Source: Heterodera schachtii
Taxonomy: Eukaryota; Nematoda; Chromadorea; Rhabditida; Heteroderidae
Direction of reading: 5' to 3'
Assembly: GCA_023374025.1 (NCBI GenBank)
Contig: SIJG01000072.1
Location: forward strand, 472,454 to 536,453
DNA: 64,000 nucleotides
How positions within the stretch are numbered: position 1 is the first letter of the stretch; every line of letters begins with the position of its first letter. The position numbers and the translations under genes are program-made. The notes under the pieces are model-generated. The model was not told the DNA's origin. It made no database searches and saw only the letters and a list, made by a program, of their open reading frames with translations. Shown here in pieces: positions 8,780 through 19,746 of this stretch.

Positions 8780-11736
8780 TTAGTAAGCGGTCAAATCGCA
8801 TTTGAAATTGGGCCCAAAGTTTGCCTCAATTTTGTCATCAAAAGAAAGCAATGAAATGAATGGAAAAAGTAAAGCGGCAGAAAGCGACAAATCGGCGGTG
8901 TCTGAGAAAACAATACAAAAGCTTTTGTATTATAAAAAGGTGTGAAAATTAAATAAAAATAAATTAATTTGATTTAACAAACCCAAAAGAAGTCCATTTT
9001 TCGTGAAAATTGACTTTCTAGTGGCCAAATTAACGCCAAATCCTACAGTATCACCAAAACCATAAGCGTATTGGGCTTCTCCTCTTTTAGTACCGTCAAT
9101 CCAAAAATTTCCATTGCTTACGCGTGCGAAAGTGCCGGTGTTTAAATGAATTGCTTCATCTAATTTTGCCATGTCTTTCAATGCAAATCCAAAGAAGATG
9201 GTGCTAAAAATGTGACAATTAATTTGTAAAGGAATAAATAAATATAAAAAATATTTTTTGTTTTTTATATTTTCTTACCTTTTCAAATTTAGGACCGAAA
9301 TTTCAAAGTAAAAAATGTTGGTGGAATAATTTCTCGGCAAAATGGAATGTTTTGCGAAAACAGAACGCCAACTCCAATTCCAATTATAATTTCCGTTTTT
9401 TTGATAATGGACTATCATTTTGTTTGAATCAACAATTTTGAGATCATTGTGACAGGCATTGTCATCCCAACAGTTTTGTTGAAGATTGGAAAATTTCTAA
9501 AAATAAAAGTTTAATTTTGTTTAATTTCAAAAATTTCAAAATTTTAACCTCGACAATAATCGGCAGAGGAATATTCGGATGAACAGCTTTTAAAAGCTCT
9601 GAAAATTTAATTGTTCAAACTTAGCCAATACATAAATGATATCTTTAATTGCATAAAATTTTGAAAATATTTCCGTAATTAATTACTTTTTCTTTTAAAA
9701 ATTAATTAATTGAAAGTTCTTTTTTATTTACCATTTGTGCTTTCCTTCAAAATGACAATAAAATTGTCCATTTTCTTTTGCTGTTCCTCCAATACATTGT
9801 TGATTTTTGTTATGGTAACACTCTCCACGGCGCCATTTGCCTTTTGTTGCGCCATCAACTCAATTTAAATGTTTTTGATTTATGTAAATATTTTAATTTT
9901 TTAAATAAAAAATTTAAAAAAATAATTAATCCAACAAAATGAAGAATTCACCCCATCAATTTTAGAACAAAGCATTGTCTGTTGCTTCTCCATTTCACCG
10001 CCCATTTGTGCCAAAAATCTTCAATTTTTTCAGCAATGCCTTAAACAAAAAGTTAAATTAGCATTTATTCGAGTCAGGGTTAGGCATTAGAAAAATCAGA
10101 TTTGTGATCAGGGACCCCAAGAATAGCCAGCTTTATATTTTACGAGTTATTATTACTAGAGCCCGGATTTTGAGGAATATGCCTCTTTTTTTTGCTAACT
10201 TACTATGGCCAATATGACGAAAAACGAGTTTTAAACTTGTTTGAAGCCTTTAGCTTGAACTTTTTGGTGCCTTTTTCAGTAAAAAAATGGAAAGTTTTTT
10301 GAAATTTTGCAACTTTTTATCATTTTTCTTACAATTTCCAAAAACTTTTTTCCAGCCTCGCCTATCGGGAACATCCGGACCCCCAGTATACCTTAGTTTT
10401 TGTAATTTGAACACCAAAAATGATTTTTCCTTCCTTTTTCCAATTTCCGTGCCTTTTTTGACGTTTTTGTTCATTTTTTATGCCTTTTTCACATTTTTCC
10501 TGCTTATTTAGGTGCCTATTTAGAAATTTTCATGCCTAAAAGTCCGGGCTCTAATTATTACCAAATGATTGCAAACCAAAAAGGTCAATGCCATTTTTAT
10601 TAAAATAAATTTAAAAAAACCAATACTTTGGGCCCCCACTTTCCTTTCCTTATTTTGCTGTTTCACTTGAAATAAATTTTTATTATTTTTTTAATAGCAT
10701 TTATAAATCTTTTTTAATTTTTTTTTGTCAGTTTTCTCACTGGGCTTTTCCTTCTCCAACTCCTTTTCCCTCTCTTCCATTTTGGCAAGTTTCGACTGAA
10801 TCAAAAAATGTTCCAACATCAGTTCCTTGTGCTTCAACTTTTCTTCAAGCAATTTCTAAATTTGATTAAAAATTACCCTATTTTTTCGAACATTTCCCTA
10901 ATAAAGCCCTCCTAAGAAATGCCGAAATTGGAAGGACCTTTTTGTGAAATAAATTTTGACATCTATTTTTGAAAAAAATTTGGGTTGGGGTACCTTTTTC
11001 AAAAATTTTTTGAATTTTACCTAATTTAATTTCTCAAAAACCCAAAATATTTACAAAAAGTCTAAAAGTGTATAAAAAAAATATTTTATACATATTATAT
11101 GCAGAATATTCTTGAAAAGTGTAAAATTATGTAAAGAAACGCCCAATTTTTTTTTGCAAACACAAAATAGTAAATTAGTTTTTCCATTTTCTAGCATTTA
11201 AATGAAATTTCTCTAATTAATGATGACAAGAATATAAAATTTTTATCTGCTACAGCAAAAAAAAAAAAAAACACACAAAAAAAATTGGACGGTAAGTCAA
11301 AAAAATAATTTTTCCGATATTCTCTTTTTTAATTTGTCCCTATTTTAATCAATTTTAATTATCTAAAAAAACCAACCTTCTCAAGTTCCAATGTGCTAAT
11401 TTTGAAGTCCATTTCCATCTTGGCACACTTTTCACGAAATTCCTTTTAATTTTTTTAAATATTATTTTAATATTATGTCAAATGTCAATATTCCAATTTT
11501 ATTTGTAAATTAATTGTTCACTTTCTGCTGCTGTTGATCAGTGACTTTTCCATCAGATTGTCCATCGTTGTCCAAACTAATTGATTCACAATTAAGTTCT
11601 GAAAATTTCACAAAATTTAATTCGTAAAATAAATTAATATTACTCAATTTAATTCCTACATTTTCTCTTTTTCTCATTACCTCCCTTCTGTTGGTGTAAA
11701 ATCAGCCAGTTTGTTGAATTGGTTCGAAATTGACAT
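8780..11736 (-). CDS. SPRY-domain protein of the RBP-1/SPRYSEC type
   Basis: Confident exons, reading on the minus strand: 9732-9858, 9549-9598, 9279-9496, 8983-9203 and 8780-8901. They form one frame ending GPNFKCDLTAY, stop. They contain the SPRY signatures NCWDDNACHNDLKI, WRSVFAKHSILP, FYFEISVL, YGFGDTVGFGV, KNGLLLD and KIEANFGPNF. Likely upstream exons 11681-11736 (MSISNQFNKL), 11522-11598, 11377-11442, 10741-10855 and 9952-10039 encode a charged coiled coil (KEREKELEKEK type). SPRYSEC proteins of cyst nematodes are mostly secreted effectors, but this one shows no signal peptide, so it may be an intracellular paralogue. Two joins do not keep phase: the first exon to the second, and a 1-nt frame change inside 9952-10039. 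The 5' half may therefore be mis-modelled or decayed. A hAT-like element (E2) sits in the intron between 10039 and 10741. Confidence 0.82.
10157..10553. mobile_element. hAT-like non-autonomous element E2
   Basis: Terminal repeats TAGAGCCCGGATTTT and, on the complement of the right end, TAGAGCCCGGACTTTT. A perfect 8-bp duplication ATTATTAC lies at 10149-10156 and 10554-10561. The interior is a low-complexity string of TGCCTTTTTT-type words with a diverged copy of the GCCTATCGG hairpin at 10353-10378. It is inserted in an intron of the SPRY gene. ORFs on both strands are products of the repeat. Confidence 0.9.
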
Positions 11737-12442
11737 TTTATAAGTTAAGAAAATTCAAATTCCTTAAAATTATTTTCAGATTTTAATTTATTTTATAATT
11801 TATTAGTTTGTTAAAAAGGGATTGAATAAATAAATGAGCATTCATTCTTCTGCTGATTTTGCTTACATATTTTTTAGGGTCAATTAAGAATAAATTGCAG
11901 GCAAAATGATGACCCATAGAAATCATTCATATTTGATATTTCGGCAAAATTGTGACCTAATAATTGTATGGATGAATCAAAAGAATAAAATAAAAATTAA
12001 AAAATAATAATCTCCTCACGAAACGGGGTGCATTTTTCGTTTTTATTACATTTTTCTTAAGGATATTTTCCAAAAAATGTCAAAATAGTGAAAAAATAGT
12101 GACAAAACTCCAAAATAGTGATTTTTAACTATTTTAGTGACGAAGTCGCCAAAATAGTGATTTCTAGTGACCGATAATGACGTCAGAATCGAAAAATTTT
12201 AATGCAGAAATGCGTTTTTTGAGCTCCTTTCTTCAAAACAATTGAGCAAAAAAAAAAGTTTTTTCACTAAAAGTTGCTTCCCTAGTAATTTGAAAAGAAA
12301 TCAATTATTTCTGTACCAAAAATTTTTTAAGTTATTGAATAGCTTTCGTTTAAATTTTTTATGAAATTCTTTTTTATTTTTCTTAATTCTTTTTTTTACG
12401 AATTGGATTTGTAAGTTCTTCAAAATTATAAATCATTTTAAT
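11737..12442. other. AT-rich stretch without a gene
   Basis: This is the upstream side of the SPRY gene. At about 12080-12170 it holds repeated AAAATAGTGA words, resembling the region near 54520-54570, which suggests a decayed repeat. No ORF, splice pattern or RNA gene was supported. Confidence 0.4.
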
Positions 12443-13036
12443 CAGGGTAGCCAGATCTGAGACTTTAGCCCCATTTTGTGGTTTTTTGATAGGTCAATGA
12501 GGCTAAATTTTCAAAATGAGGCTTTGAGGCTTTTTGTGGCTTTTTGGAGAAAAACCACAAAATAAAGAATTTTTTAATGAAAATATGCTAAAAATATGGT
12601 CAAAATTCATAATTTTTCCCCGGGCGGCGCCTATCGGCACCGCCGGACCGTAAAAATCCTTAATTTACAAACAAAATTTGCTCAAAATCGCAAAATTTGG
12701 TCATTTTTCGGACAAAATCTGTTAACAAATCGCATTAAAATTACAAAAATTTTTCCCGGCGGTGCCTATCGGCACCGCCGGCCCCCCTTGTTCCCCAGAA
12801 GTTTTTTGGAAAAAGCGCCGCAAAAAAATCGACTTCGTTTTTCATGTTCAGAATCCCAAAAAATGCTTATTTCTAATAAAAAATGCTCAAATTGATCATG
12901 GATAATCAAAAAATATAACATTTGAACATTTTAAACGTGTTTTGAATAATTTTGTAAAAATGAGGCTTTTTAACCCAAAATGAGGCTTTTTTGCCTGCCA
13001 AATGAGGCTTTTTAAAATTTTAATCTGGCAACCCTG
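12443..13036. mobile_element. hAT-like non-autonomous element E3
   Basis: Ends read CAGGGTAGCCAGATCTGAG and, on the complement of the right end, CAGGGTTGCCAGATT. The flanks ATTTTAAT and ATTTAAAG match at 6 of 8 bases. The interior repeats TGAGGCTTTTT words and carries two copies of the GCCTATCGGC hairpin (12621-12646, 12756-12781). It is inserted in what was intron 2 of an F-box-like copy, whose exon 3 fragment follows at 13064. Confidence 0.85.
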
Positions 13037-13063
13037 ATTTAAAGCATTTTAATATTTCTTCAG

Positions 13064-13151
13064 CTACATTGACCACTCCGTCATTGAATTTCTCCGTTCC
13101 AACAAACAAATTTGGGACAGAATGGGCACCAATTTGGCATTAACAAAATGA
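13064..13151 (+). pseudogene. F-box-like family, exon 3 fragment (F0)
   Basis: After a TTTCTTCAG acceptor, the sequence encodes YIDHSVIEFLRSNKQIWDRM, identical in style to exon 3 of the array genes. It then breaks after GTNLAL into TGA. The break joins directly to a reversed copy of the family promoter block (13152-13236), so this is an inversion or deletion junction. Confidence 0.8.
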
Positions 13152-13236
13152 CCGGGGAAAATATATTATAGGAAGAATGAATGGAATGAGGAGCGGAAGA
13201 AGAAATAAGGGCATTTTATACTGAAAATATTAGCGT
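13152..13236 (-). promoter_or_regulatory. Reversed, orphan copy of the F-box-like promoter block
   Basis: On the minus strand this matches the block upstream of F1 (17620-17700): a GCTAATATTTT box, a TATA-like stretch, and a pyrimidine-rich run with CTCATTCCATTC. There is no gene copy in the orientation it would drive. Confidence 0.55.
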
Positions 13237-13429
13237 ACATTTGAGTACCGGTGGTGCAAATGAAAAAAATGAAAGTGCCAATGTGAGGGTGGTCACTCAT
13301 TGGACGCGTAAACTGGAAAAAGCCCACTTTGTTAGGTATTTCTTTTGTAGATTTGAATTTTGGGGTTTTTTAGAGCCTAAAAAGCCCTAATTATAAGAGT
13401 GTGCTCATTGTCAGCTAATTGCCGCAAAA

Positions 13430-13452
13430 ATGAATCGGCGTTCAAGGAAAAT
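13430..13452 (+). pseudogene. F-box-like family, orphan exon 1
   Basis: The context CTAATTGCCGCAAAA precedes ATG, followed by MNRRSRK and a GTAAGG donor in the same phase as exon 1 of F4 and F5. No exon 2 follows within reach, so this is an orphan first exon. Confidence 0.6.
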
Positions 13453-13845
13453 GTAAGGAATTATTAACTTAAAAATTTACTAAATAGCTGAAAACTAAGA
13501 TTCGGACTCAAAAATAAGATTTTTTCTAAAATGGGCGCTCACGGTTGGACGCCAGCATGCGTTTCCACTATCTTTTTTCAACCGTACCAGAACCGAATTT
13601 TTTTTCATTACAAACACAAAAAACGAAAATTAATTTTTTATCAAAAGAATTCAAAAATAATAGGAATTGATTTTTGTTTCTCCGATCGCTTTTGTCCATT
13701 CACCCGTCTAATTTATAGAATTCGAATATTTTCAAAAATAAAAAACAAATTTATCCCTCAAAATGGTTCCAAATAATGTTTATTTGTTTCTCTGATCATA
13801 AATTCCGATCACTTTGTCCATTCATCCATTCTTTCTTTCGTTTCT

Positions 13846-14593
13846 TCAGTAGGTGTCCTCCATTTCGCTCTGAATCTGTTCCACGGTCAAAACTTTGACC
13901 ATTTGGCCCTTGCGGGAGACTGCTTTTCTGCCATTGCCAAAGTGGAGGTCAAATCCAATTTCCAAACAGCAATCGGTTGCAAGACTGTGTTTGAAAATTG
14001 GGATGAAATTTTAATGTTTTGCTTTTTTGAGAAAATTTGGTTTAAAAATTTGCTCAGTGCCGTTTCGGCGCTGCCATTTCGGCGCCAGACCCTTTCAGCA
14101 GACTAAAACAGTAAGAGAGGAGGGAATTTTCGAGTGCTGCTCGAGAGTTTCGGTCTCGAGTCTTGGGGAAATTCATTGGTCTTGAGCGGAACTATGAAAT
14201 TCGAACCCTTCCCCGAGTCGAGTGAAATTTTTTCAAGAAAAATAGGTGGATTTTTTTAATTGGTATTAATTTGTATGAGGAGGCAAGAACTCCTTAAAAA
14301 TCGCCAAATTTTACAAAAAAAAATTTTTTGGAGGGGGGGGGGGGAGCTTGAATTTATATAAATTGCTCAATTCCTCTAATTACTGGGAAAATAAAAATAA
14401 TTGTTGTTTAAACATACAGCATGTCGAACTTCTTCTCGCAATACCTTAAAATTAATTTTAAAAAAATAAATAAATGTTTAAATAAAAGACAATACGCCAA
14501 ACTTACATTCCCAAATGTTTGTCCTCCATCACGCCCAAACGGTACACAAATTGATAATCCAGCTCATCAATTCGAATTTGAACATCGTTGACC
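13846..14593 (-). CDS. Two 3'-terminal exons of an unassigned gene
   Basis: Exon 14507-14593 (VNDVQIRIDELDYQFVYRLG) and exon 13846-13984 (ending KVLTVEQIQSEMEDTY, then TGA) have a GT donor, AG acceptor and matching phase. The joined peptide is compositionally protein-like and unlike the repeats around it. I do not recognise the family. Upstream exons are not visible: the sequence above 14593 is interrupted by element E4 at 14672. It is either a 3' remnant or a gene with long introns. Confidence 0.5.
14061..14089. repeat. TTTCGGCGCC short repeat, copy 1
   Basis: Two imperfect copies of TTTCGGCGCY in 29 bp. The same unit recurs at 51521-51551 and 54581-54628. It lies in the intron of the two-exon gene fragment. 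Confidence 0.5.
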
Positions 14594-14671
14594 CTGCAAA
14601 AAAGTGAAACAAAATTAATTGTCCAATTTTTAAGCCATGCGTTCGAAAAAATTTTTTTTTAAAATTTAAAC

Positions 14672-14838
14672 TAGGGTTGATCGGGACCGGGACCAAAACA
14701 CGGACAACTGAGTACCGAAGTCCCGGTTTTGACCGGGACAGAGAAATTCCCGGTTTCCCAGCCAAAAAGTCCCCGGTTTTCAACCCGAAAGGTCCCGGTC
14801 CCGGTTTTGCCCAAAAATTCCCGGTCCGACCAACCCTC
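14672..14838. mobile_element. hAT-like short element E4 (GGTCCCGGT family)
   Basis: TAGGGTTGATCGGGACCGGG on the left mirrors CCGGTCCGACCAACCCT on the right. The interior is GGTCCCGGT-type repeats, the same family as E7 at 23041. I could not find a clean target duplication. Confidence 0.65.
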
Positions 14839-15605
14839 GAAATAGCAATTTTTAAAATAAAGCCTTTCTTCGAAGAAATTCTAAAAAAAATATCTTATGA
14901 AATTTTTTTATGACGAAGACAAGCTAATGTGATAAAATAGGTTAATTCTTCTCCTTTCAGTATCCCTGCAAAGTTTGGGGTGAACAATTTTAGAATGCTT
15001 AAGATTTTATGAGTCCAATCACCAATTTTTCGTAGACTGGTTCGATATTTAGTTGGTTCGACTCATAATAGTTGTTGAATTGGCTTAAAGTTCAATAGAA
15101 TCATCGTCGTTTTTTCAGTCTTCTCGACGCCGCTTCTCCCGGGCCGAGTGATCACTGATCAGCAACAGAAGCAGAAATGAATGGATAATTAATTAATTGA
15201 TGCAATTATATGACCGAAATGATATGGGGCACTTTGCCATTTCAAAATTGTATTATAGTGAATTGTGTCCAATTTGTCTGTTTGTATTTATTTGACCTTT
15301 GCTCTTTCTCGCAAATGCGTCCATTCCCATTGTATTTGATCTGTTATTTGAAATTCATTGTGAATGAATTAATTGTTGATAAAATGTGCTAATATTTTTT
15401 ATTTTATTTTATATCGAACAAACCACAAGGTGCTATGCACTCTAACAGTGGCGTAAAACAAAATAAGTGAGAATAAAAATAAAACATAAATGGCAGTCAA
15501 AAATCACAAAAATAAGTGTCAAATCACTATTGCTTAATTATTCCTTTTGCAATTTCTCGGAATTTTTTGGGGTCATTTATTTCCATAATATTTTTCAGTA
15601 ATAAA
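14839..15605. repeat. Gene-free stretch with a dispersed repeat (15004-15153)
   Basis: 15004-15153 is related to 19522-19710: both start with a TTTTATGAGTCC word and end with CGACGCCGCTTCTCCCGGGC followed by CGAGTGATCA. The word is mirrored as GACTCATAA inside each, like a small inverted-repeat element. Nothing else in this stretch looks like a gene. Confidence 0.5.
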
Positions 15606-16210
15606 TAGGGATTCTTTTTTTAGGCAAATGCCTAAAATTTCTGCGCACTTAATACGCTTAGATAAGCACGAAAAAAGCATTTTCCACTTGGTTTGGGGTG
15701 TCTACGATGACTTTTATAATGCCTATTTTTGCCTATTTTGGACTTTTTGTGCTTAATGCCTATTTGCCTATTTTTGTGGCTATTTCGCCATTTTTGACGA
15801 CTTTTTCAGGATTTTGGGAAAAATCCTTACCAAAAATGCAATAAAAATGAAAAATATACACCTAAGAATCACTTGAAATTTTTTCGAAAATATACACCCG
15901 TAAGAATTGAAAAAATTTTTTTCACAAAAATTGATCCTCAAAATTCAATTATTTTTTCATAATAAAAATTTTGGTTTAAAAAATTATTTTTATCGAAAAC
16001 AACTTTAAAACAATTGAAATATGGGCAAAATAAGTTTTTTGATTAATTTTTACTGTTTTCTGCCTAAAAAGCTTTAATAAAAAATTTTTTTTGCCTATTT
16101 TAGTGCCTATTTGAGGGTTTTTGTGCCTATTTGGTGCCTATTTTGCGATTTTTTTCTGCCTTTTTAGGTGCCTATTTCGCGATTTTTTGTGCCTAAAAAA
16201 AGAATCCCTA
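15606..16210. mobile_element. hAT-like non-autonomous element E5
   Basis: Ends TAGGGATTCTTTTTTTAGGC in mirror image, with a perfect 8-bp duplication GTAATAAA at 15598-15605 and 16211-16218. The interior is built of TGCCTATTTT words and carries two ATACACC(C)xTAAGAATY motifs (about 15858-15876 and 15893-15912). It is inserted just beyond the end of the LINE reverse-transcriptase frame. Confidence 0.92.
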
Positions 16211-16275
16211 GTAATAAATTCCATGAATTAATAACCCTATTAAAAAAATTATTTTTTGTTTTTGTAATATATATC

Positions 16276-17505
16276 CTATTTTGTAATAAAAAAGGGTTTG
16301 CGAATAGCCCGTTTAGCAACAGCAAAAAAGTTAGATGGTTTAAGATGTGTATGTTTTTTTAGGATTTTAAAAGTAGTTGTAATATCATTAATTTTGCGCC
16401 TAATTTCCAATGTCTTAATTCCGCAAAGATTTAATCTTTCTTCATACGGCATGGGAACAAGCCCACATTTTTTGAAGGCTTTTCTTGTAAAAAATTTTTG
16501 GACTGCTTCAATTTTGCGGATATTTTCTTTTTTCAATGGATTCCAAATTTCTGTGGCGTATTCTAACTGTGGTCTGATATAGCTTTTATATGCCGAAATT
16601 AATGTTTCAAGCTTCCGAGTTTTTAATGCTCGGAGAAGCTGAAAACAAGAAAAATATGAATTTTTTAAAATTTTATTAATATGGTTAGAAAAGGATAATT
16701 TTTGATCGATTAAAATGCCCAAATCCCTTACACATTTTGTTTCTGGCAAAGGTTCGCCATCAAGAAAATAAATAAATTTTGTGTTATTTTCACCCAAGTA
16801 AAGGACCATTGTTTTTTCTATTGATATTTTTAGGCCATTATTTTTTGACCATTTATTTATTGCCTCAAGCGCGGAAGATAAATTCTCTCTATTTTTATCA
16901 TTTTTATGCTCAATGTAAATTTTAATATCATCGACAAACATCTTAATACCAACATTATTAGGCAAATTATTCGGGAGATCATTAATAAAAATAAGAAAAA
17001 GCAAAGGGCCTAAGACACTACCTTGCGGCACCCCACTATAAATGTTTTTTGAATTTGACTACTGTTCAGAGATTTTAACTCTGAATGAACGGTCATTTAA
17101 GAAATTTTTGATAAATTTATGAATCTTACCATTAATACCGATATTTTTAAGCTTTTGTAGAAGTAATTCAATCGGAACACTATCAAAAGCTTTAGAAATA
17201 TCAATATATATCACATCAACACAACTTTTATTTTCTATCGATCTATAAAAATCATTTAAAGTGGATAAGAGTTGTGTTGTGGTGGATCTTTGTCTAAGGA
17301 ATTCAAATTGAAAAGGACTAAAAAATTGATTTTTATTCAAAAATTTAAGTATTTCCAGCTTTATTACTTTTTCCATTACCCTGCATAAAGTACAAGTGAG
17401 CGAAATGGGGCGATAATTTATGGGATTATCTGTCTCTCCTTTTTTGTAGACAGGGATAATTATAGATGTTTTCCAAAAGGGATGAAAAATTTGAACATTT
17501 TCTTA
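16276..17505 (-). pseudogene. LINE (non-LTR) reverse transcriptase remnant
   Basis: Minus-strand reading gives IIIPVYKKGETDNPINYRP, YIDISKAFDSV, GVPQGSVLGPLLFLIFINDL, MFVDD and a C-terminal LINE RT region (RALKTRKLETLISAYKSYIR, PQLEYATEIWNP). One in-frame TAG near 17054 separates two open blocks (17059-17376 onward and 16276-17031). The 5' part is lost near 17505, so there is no endonuclease domain. This is a truncated, inactive CR1/Jockey-like copy. Confidence 0.88.
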
Positions 17506-17629
17506 CCATATCATTAAAATTTCCAAAAATTTTTTCCTTTTTTGAAAATGTGACCCAAAAATGGCAAAAATTTGTGACTTTTTGACGCAAAAATATGCTA
17601 CAACTCGGGGCGCTACGCTAATATTTTAG

Positions 17630-17639
17630 TATAAAAAGG
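17630..17639 (+). promoter_or_regulatory. TATA-type box of the F1 promoter block
   Basis: TATAAAAAGG preceded by GCTAATATTTT and followed by a pyrimidine-rich run and CTCATTCCATTC. The block recurs at 40871-40990 and, reversed, at 13152-13236. It lies 246 bp before the F1 start codon. Confidence 0.5.
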
Positions 17640-17884
17640 CCTTTTTCTTCTCTTCCGCCTCATTCCATTCTCTCATCTTCCCAATATTTCCCGGTCATTT
17701 TGTTGCTGTAAATGTCTTCAGAAATTCTGTACGTTTATTATATTTCCTTTTTCCTGACGTTTCGCATTTTTTTTGCTTCGCTTTTTTTCGGTCGATTTGC
17801 TTATTGTTTAGGAAAGGGGATTTTGCAAAATTTGAATTATTTATTAATTGTAAAACGGCAAAGTGTGCTAAGTGAGCCACCAAA

Positions 17885-19184
17885 ATGAACAGACGGTAAG
17901 GAAATTTTTATAAATTTCAAAATTTTTAATTTATCCAATTTTTCCCATGTTTCAGTTGGATGTGCGGCGACATTTGGCTGAACATTCTGCCCTTCTTTGA
18001 CTATGCTAAACTCGGCCTCAGTTTGGCATTGCTTTCCGACCGTTTCGACATTTTAGTGGATAAACATTTTGACGGAAAAAAGGAATTTACGCTTTGGAGA
18101 ATTATCAGAATTGACAAAGGCGAAGGACCAAAAGCGAAACTGACTGTACAGATCCATGGCATTTTTGTGGAATTTCCGATGCCGGACCGTCCCTTGCCCA
18201 ACAAAATTCGTTTCCGTTTCCTTCTGATTGAGTAATTTCAAACTTTGTGTTTCTTGAAGCATTTTTTGTTTTTTCAGGTACATTGACTATTCCGTCATTG
18301 AATTTCTCCGTTCCAACAAACAAATTTGGGACAGAATGGGCACCAAATTGAATTTTAGTGTGAATACAATCGAACTCAAAGATAGCCAACCGATTTGGGA
18401 TGTTTTGGCCAGCGAAATTTGGCCCGTTTTTGCCACAACCATTCGCCATTTGTACTTTCCTAATAGCGCTTATTTGGACAATTTGCGTCGCCGCACTTCA
18501 CCAACAATTCTCACTGATTGCGACCAATTGAATTTCATCTGTTCCTATGGACTGTTCCCCGATGCAATTGCTGATGATGGACCAAATGCAACTGCTGGCC
18601 AAGCGTTGGCCAAATGGTTACACACGCCGAGAAAAGATGGCCAATCGAAGCGATTGTCTTGTACGGATTATGAAGAAGTGAACTTAGATTGGGTCAACAA
18701 TTTCAAGGAGGTGGCTCTATTCATTAAACACCTAATTGATTGATTGCTTTTGATTTGCCACTTCCTTTTTGTTAAGGCATTTCTCCGTGCCACCGCTTCA
18801 GTCAACTACAAAATTCGACTTGAACTTTGTGTTTCAACACCAATTGGACCGTTTGAATTGGAGAACGAACGAACCAAAGAAAAGCTGACATTATTATTCG
18901 TTGAAGAAATTGTTGAAGAAGATGGCTATGAATTCACTAAAAAATGGCTGTTGAAGCGATGTCCAATTAATGAAAAGGCGGCGATTCAATGGGAAAACGA
19001 CGAAAATTGGGACGCCAATTTGAACAATGTCCACTTTAGTTTGTGGGGTGACATCAATAAATCCATTGGGTGAGCAGCAACGCAATTTTTGGTTTTGTCG
19101 AAAAAATATATATTTAATTTTAGGCCATTGTCGCCACCAGCGGAAGAAGAGAAAGAAAAAGCGGATGAAAGCAACGAAAAATAA
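17885..19184 (+). CDS. F-box-like family protein F1, intact
   Basis: Exons 17885-17895, 17956-18231, 18278-18710, 18777-19069 and 19124-19184 join in phase to 357 residues. Exon 1 encodes only MNR plus two bases. Exon 2 starts RWMCGDIWLNILPFFDYAKL and continues LALLSDRFDILVDKHF, the helical pattern of an F-box (DVWxxILPFFxxxxLGLxxALLSxRFDxLVDxHF). Exon 3 carries SPTILTDCDQLNFI, ADDGPNATAGQALAKWLHTP and WVNNFKE. Exon 4 carries FELENERTKEKLTLL and WLLKRCPI. Exon 5 is a short acidic tail (PLSPPAEEEKEKADESNEK). F-box proteins recruit targets to SCF ubiquitin ligases; here that role is inferred from the N-terminal motif only. This family is expanded in cyst nematodes. There is no signal peptide. 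Its 3' half and 3' UTR are nearly identical to F5. Confidence 0.85.
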
Positions 19185-19190
19185 TTATAT

Positions 19191-19206
19191 TTGAGAAATG
19201 GCCTAT
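19191..19206 (+). promoter_or_regulatory. Conserved 3' UTR motif of the F-box-like family
   Basis: TTTGAGAAATGGCC(G)ATC directly after the stop codon. The consensus TTTGAGAAATGRTCGATC follows nearly every copy on both strands, for example about 31713, 37547, and mirrored at 32890-32910 and 38381-38400. Its function is unknown. Confidence 0.5.
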
Positions 19207-19746
19207 CTCACATAATTGGAATTTGATTTGATGCTATCATTTGTTTGATTTGTTGATTCTTTCGTTCGAATACAATATACTTTTACTATCAATTGAAAAG
19301 TTTAGGCCTATAGAATTTATTTTTGAACTGATTCAAAATACTGGAACAAGATGATACAAATCATTTTCTGCTCCGCCGTTCTCCAATTGGATGGGATGAG
19401 AGAAAATGGGGAAAAGTGAGGGAGGAAATGATTGATCGGACGAACCCAATTGATATTTGGATCGAAGATGTCGGATTCGACAACGGGTGAATAAATATAA
19501 AATGCTTTATTATTTTTTTCGGTTTTATGAGTCCGATCGACAATTCTTAGAATTTTTCTTTCAAATGGTACAAAAACCCATTGATGTTTGTTTAGTTGGT
19601 TTGGGACTCATAAAATGTCATTGAACTCATAAAAGTTGAAGAATGGGCTTAAAGTTAGAATCGTTTTTCAGTCTTCTTCTCGACGCCGCTTCTCCCGGGC
19701 CGAGTGATCAGCAGAATATTATTGTCTAATTGTTTGTCTGTTTGTA

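Noticed and set aside
10250..10511. Two 74-residue ORFs on opposite strands
   Set aside because: They lie entirely inside E2 and consist of its TGCCTTTTT words.
12596..12895. 99-residue ORF containing GGAYRHRR twice
   Set aside because: The repeated peptide is the translation of the two GCCTATCGGC hairpins within E3.
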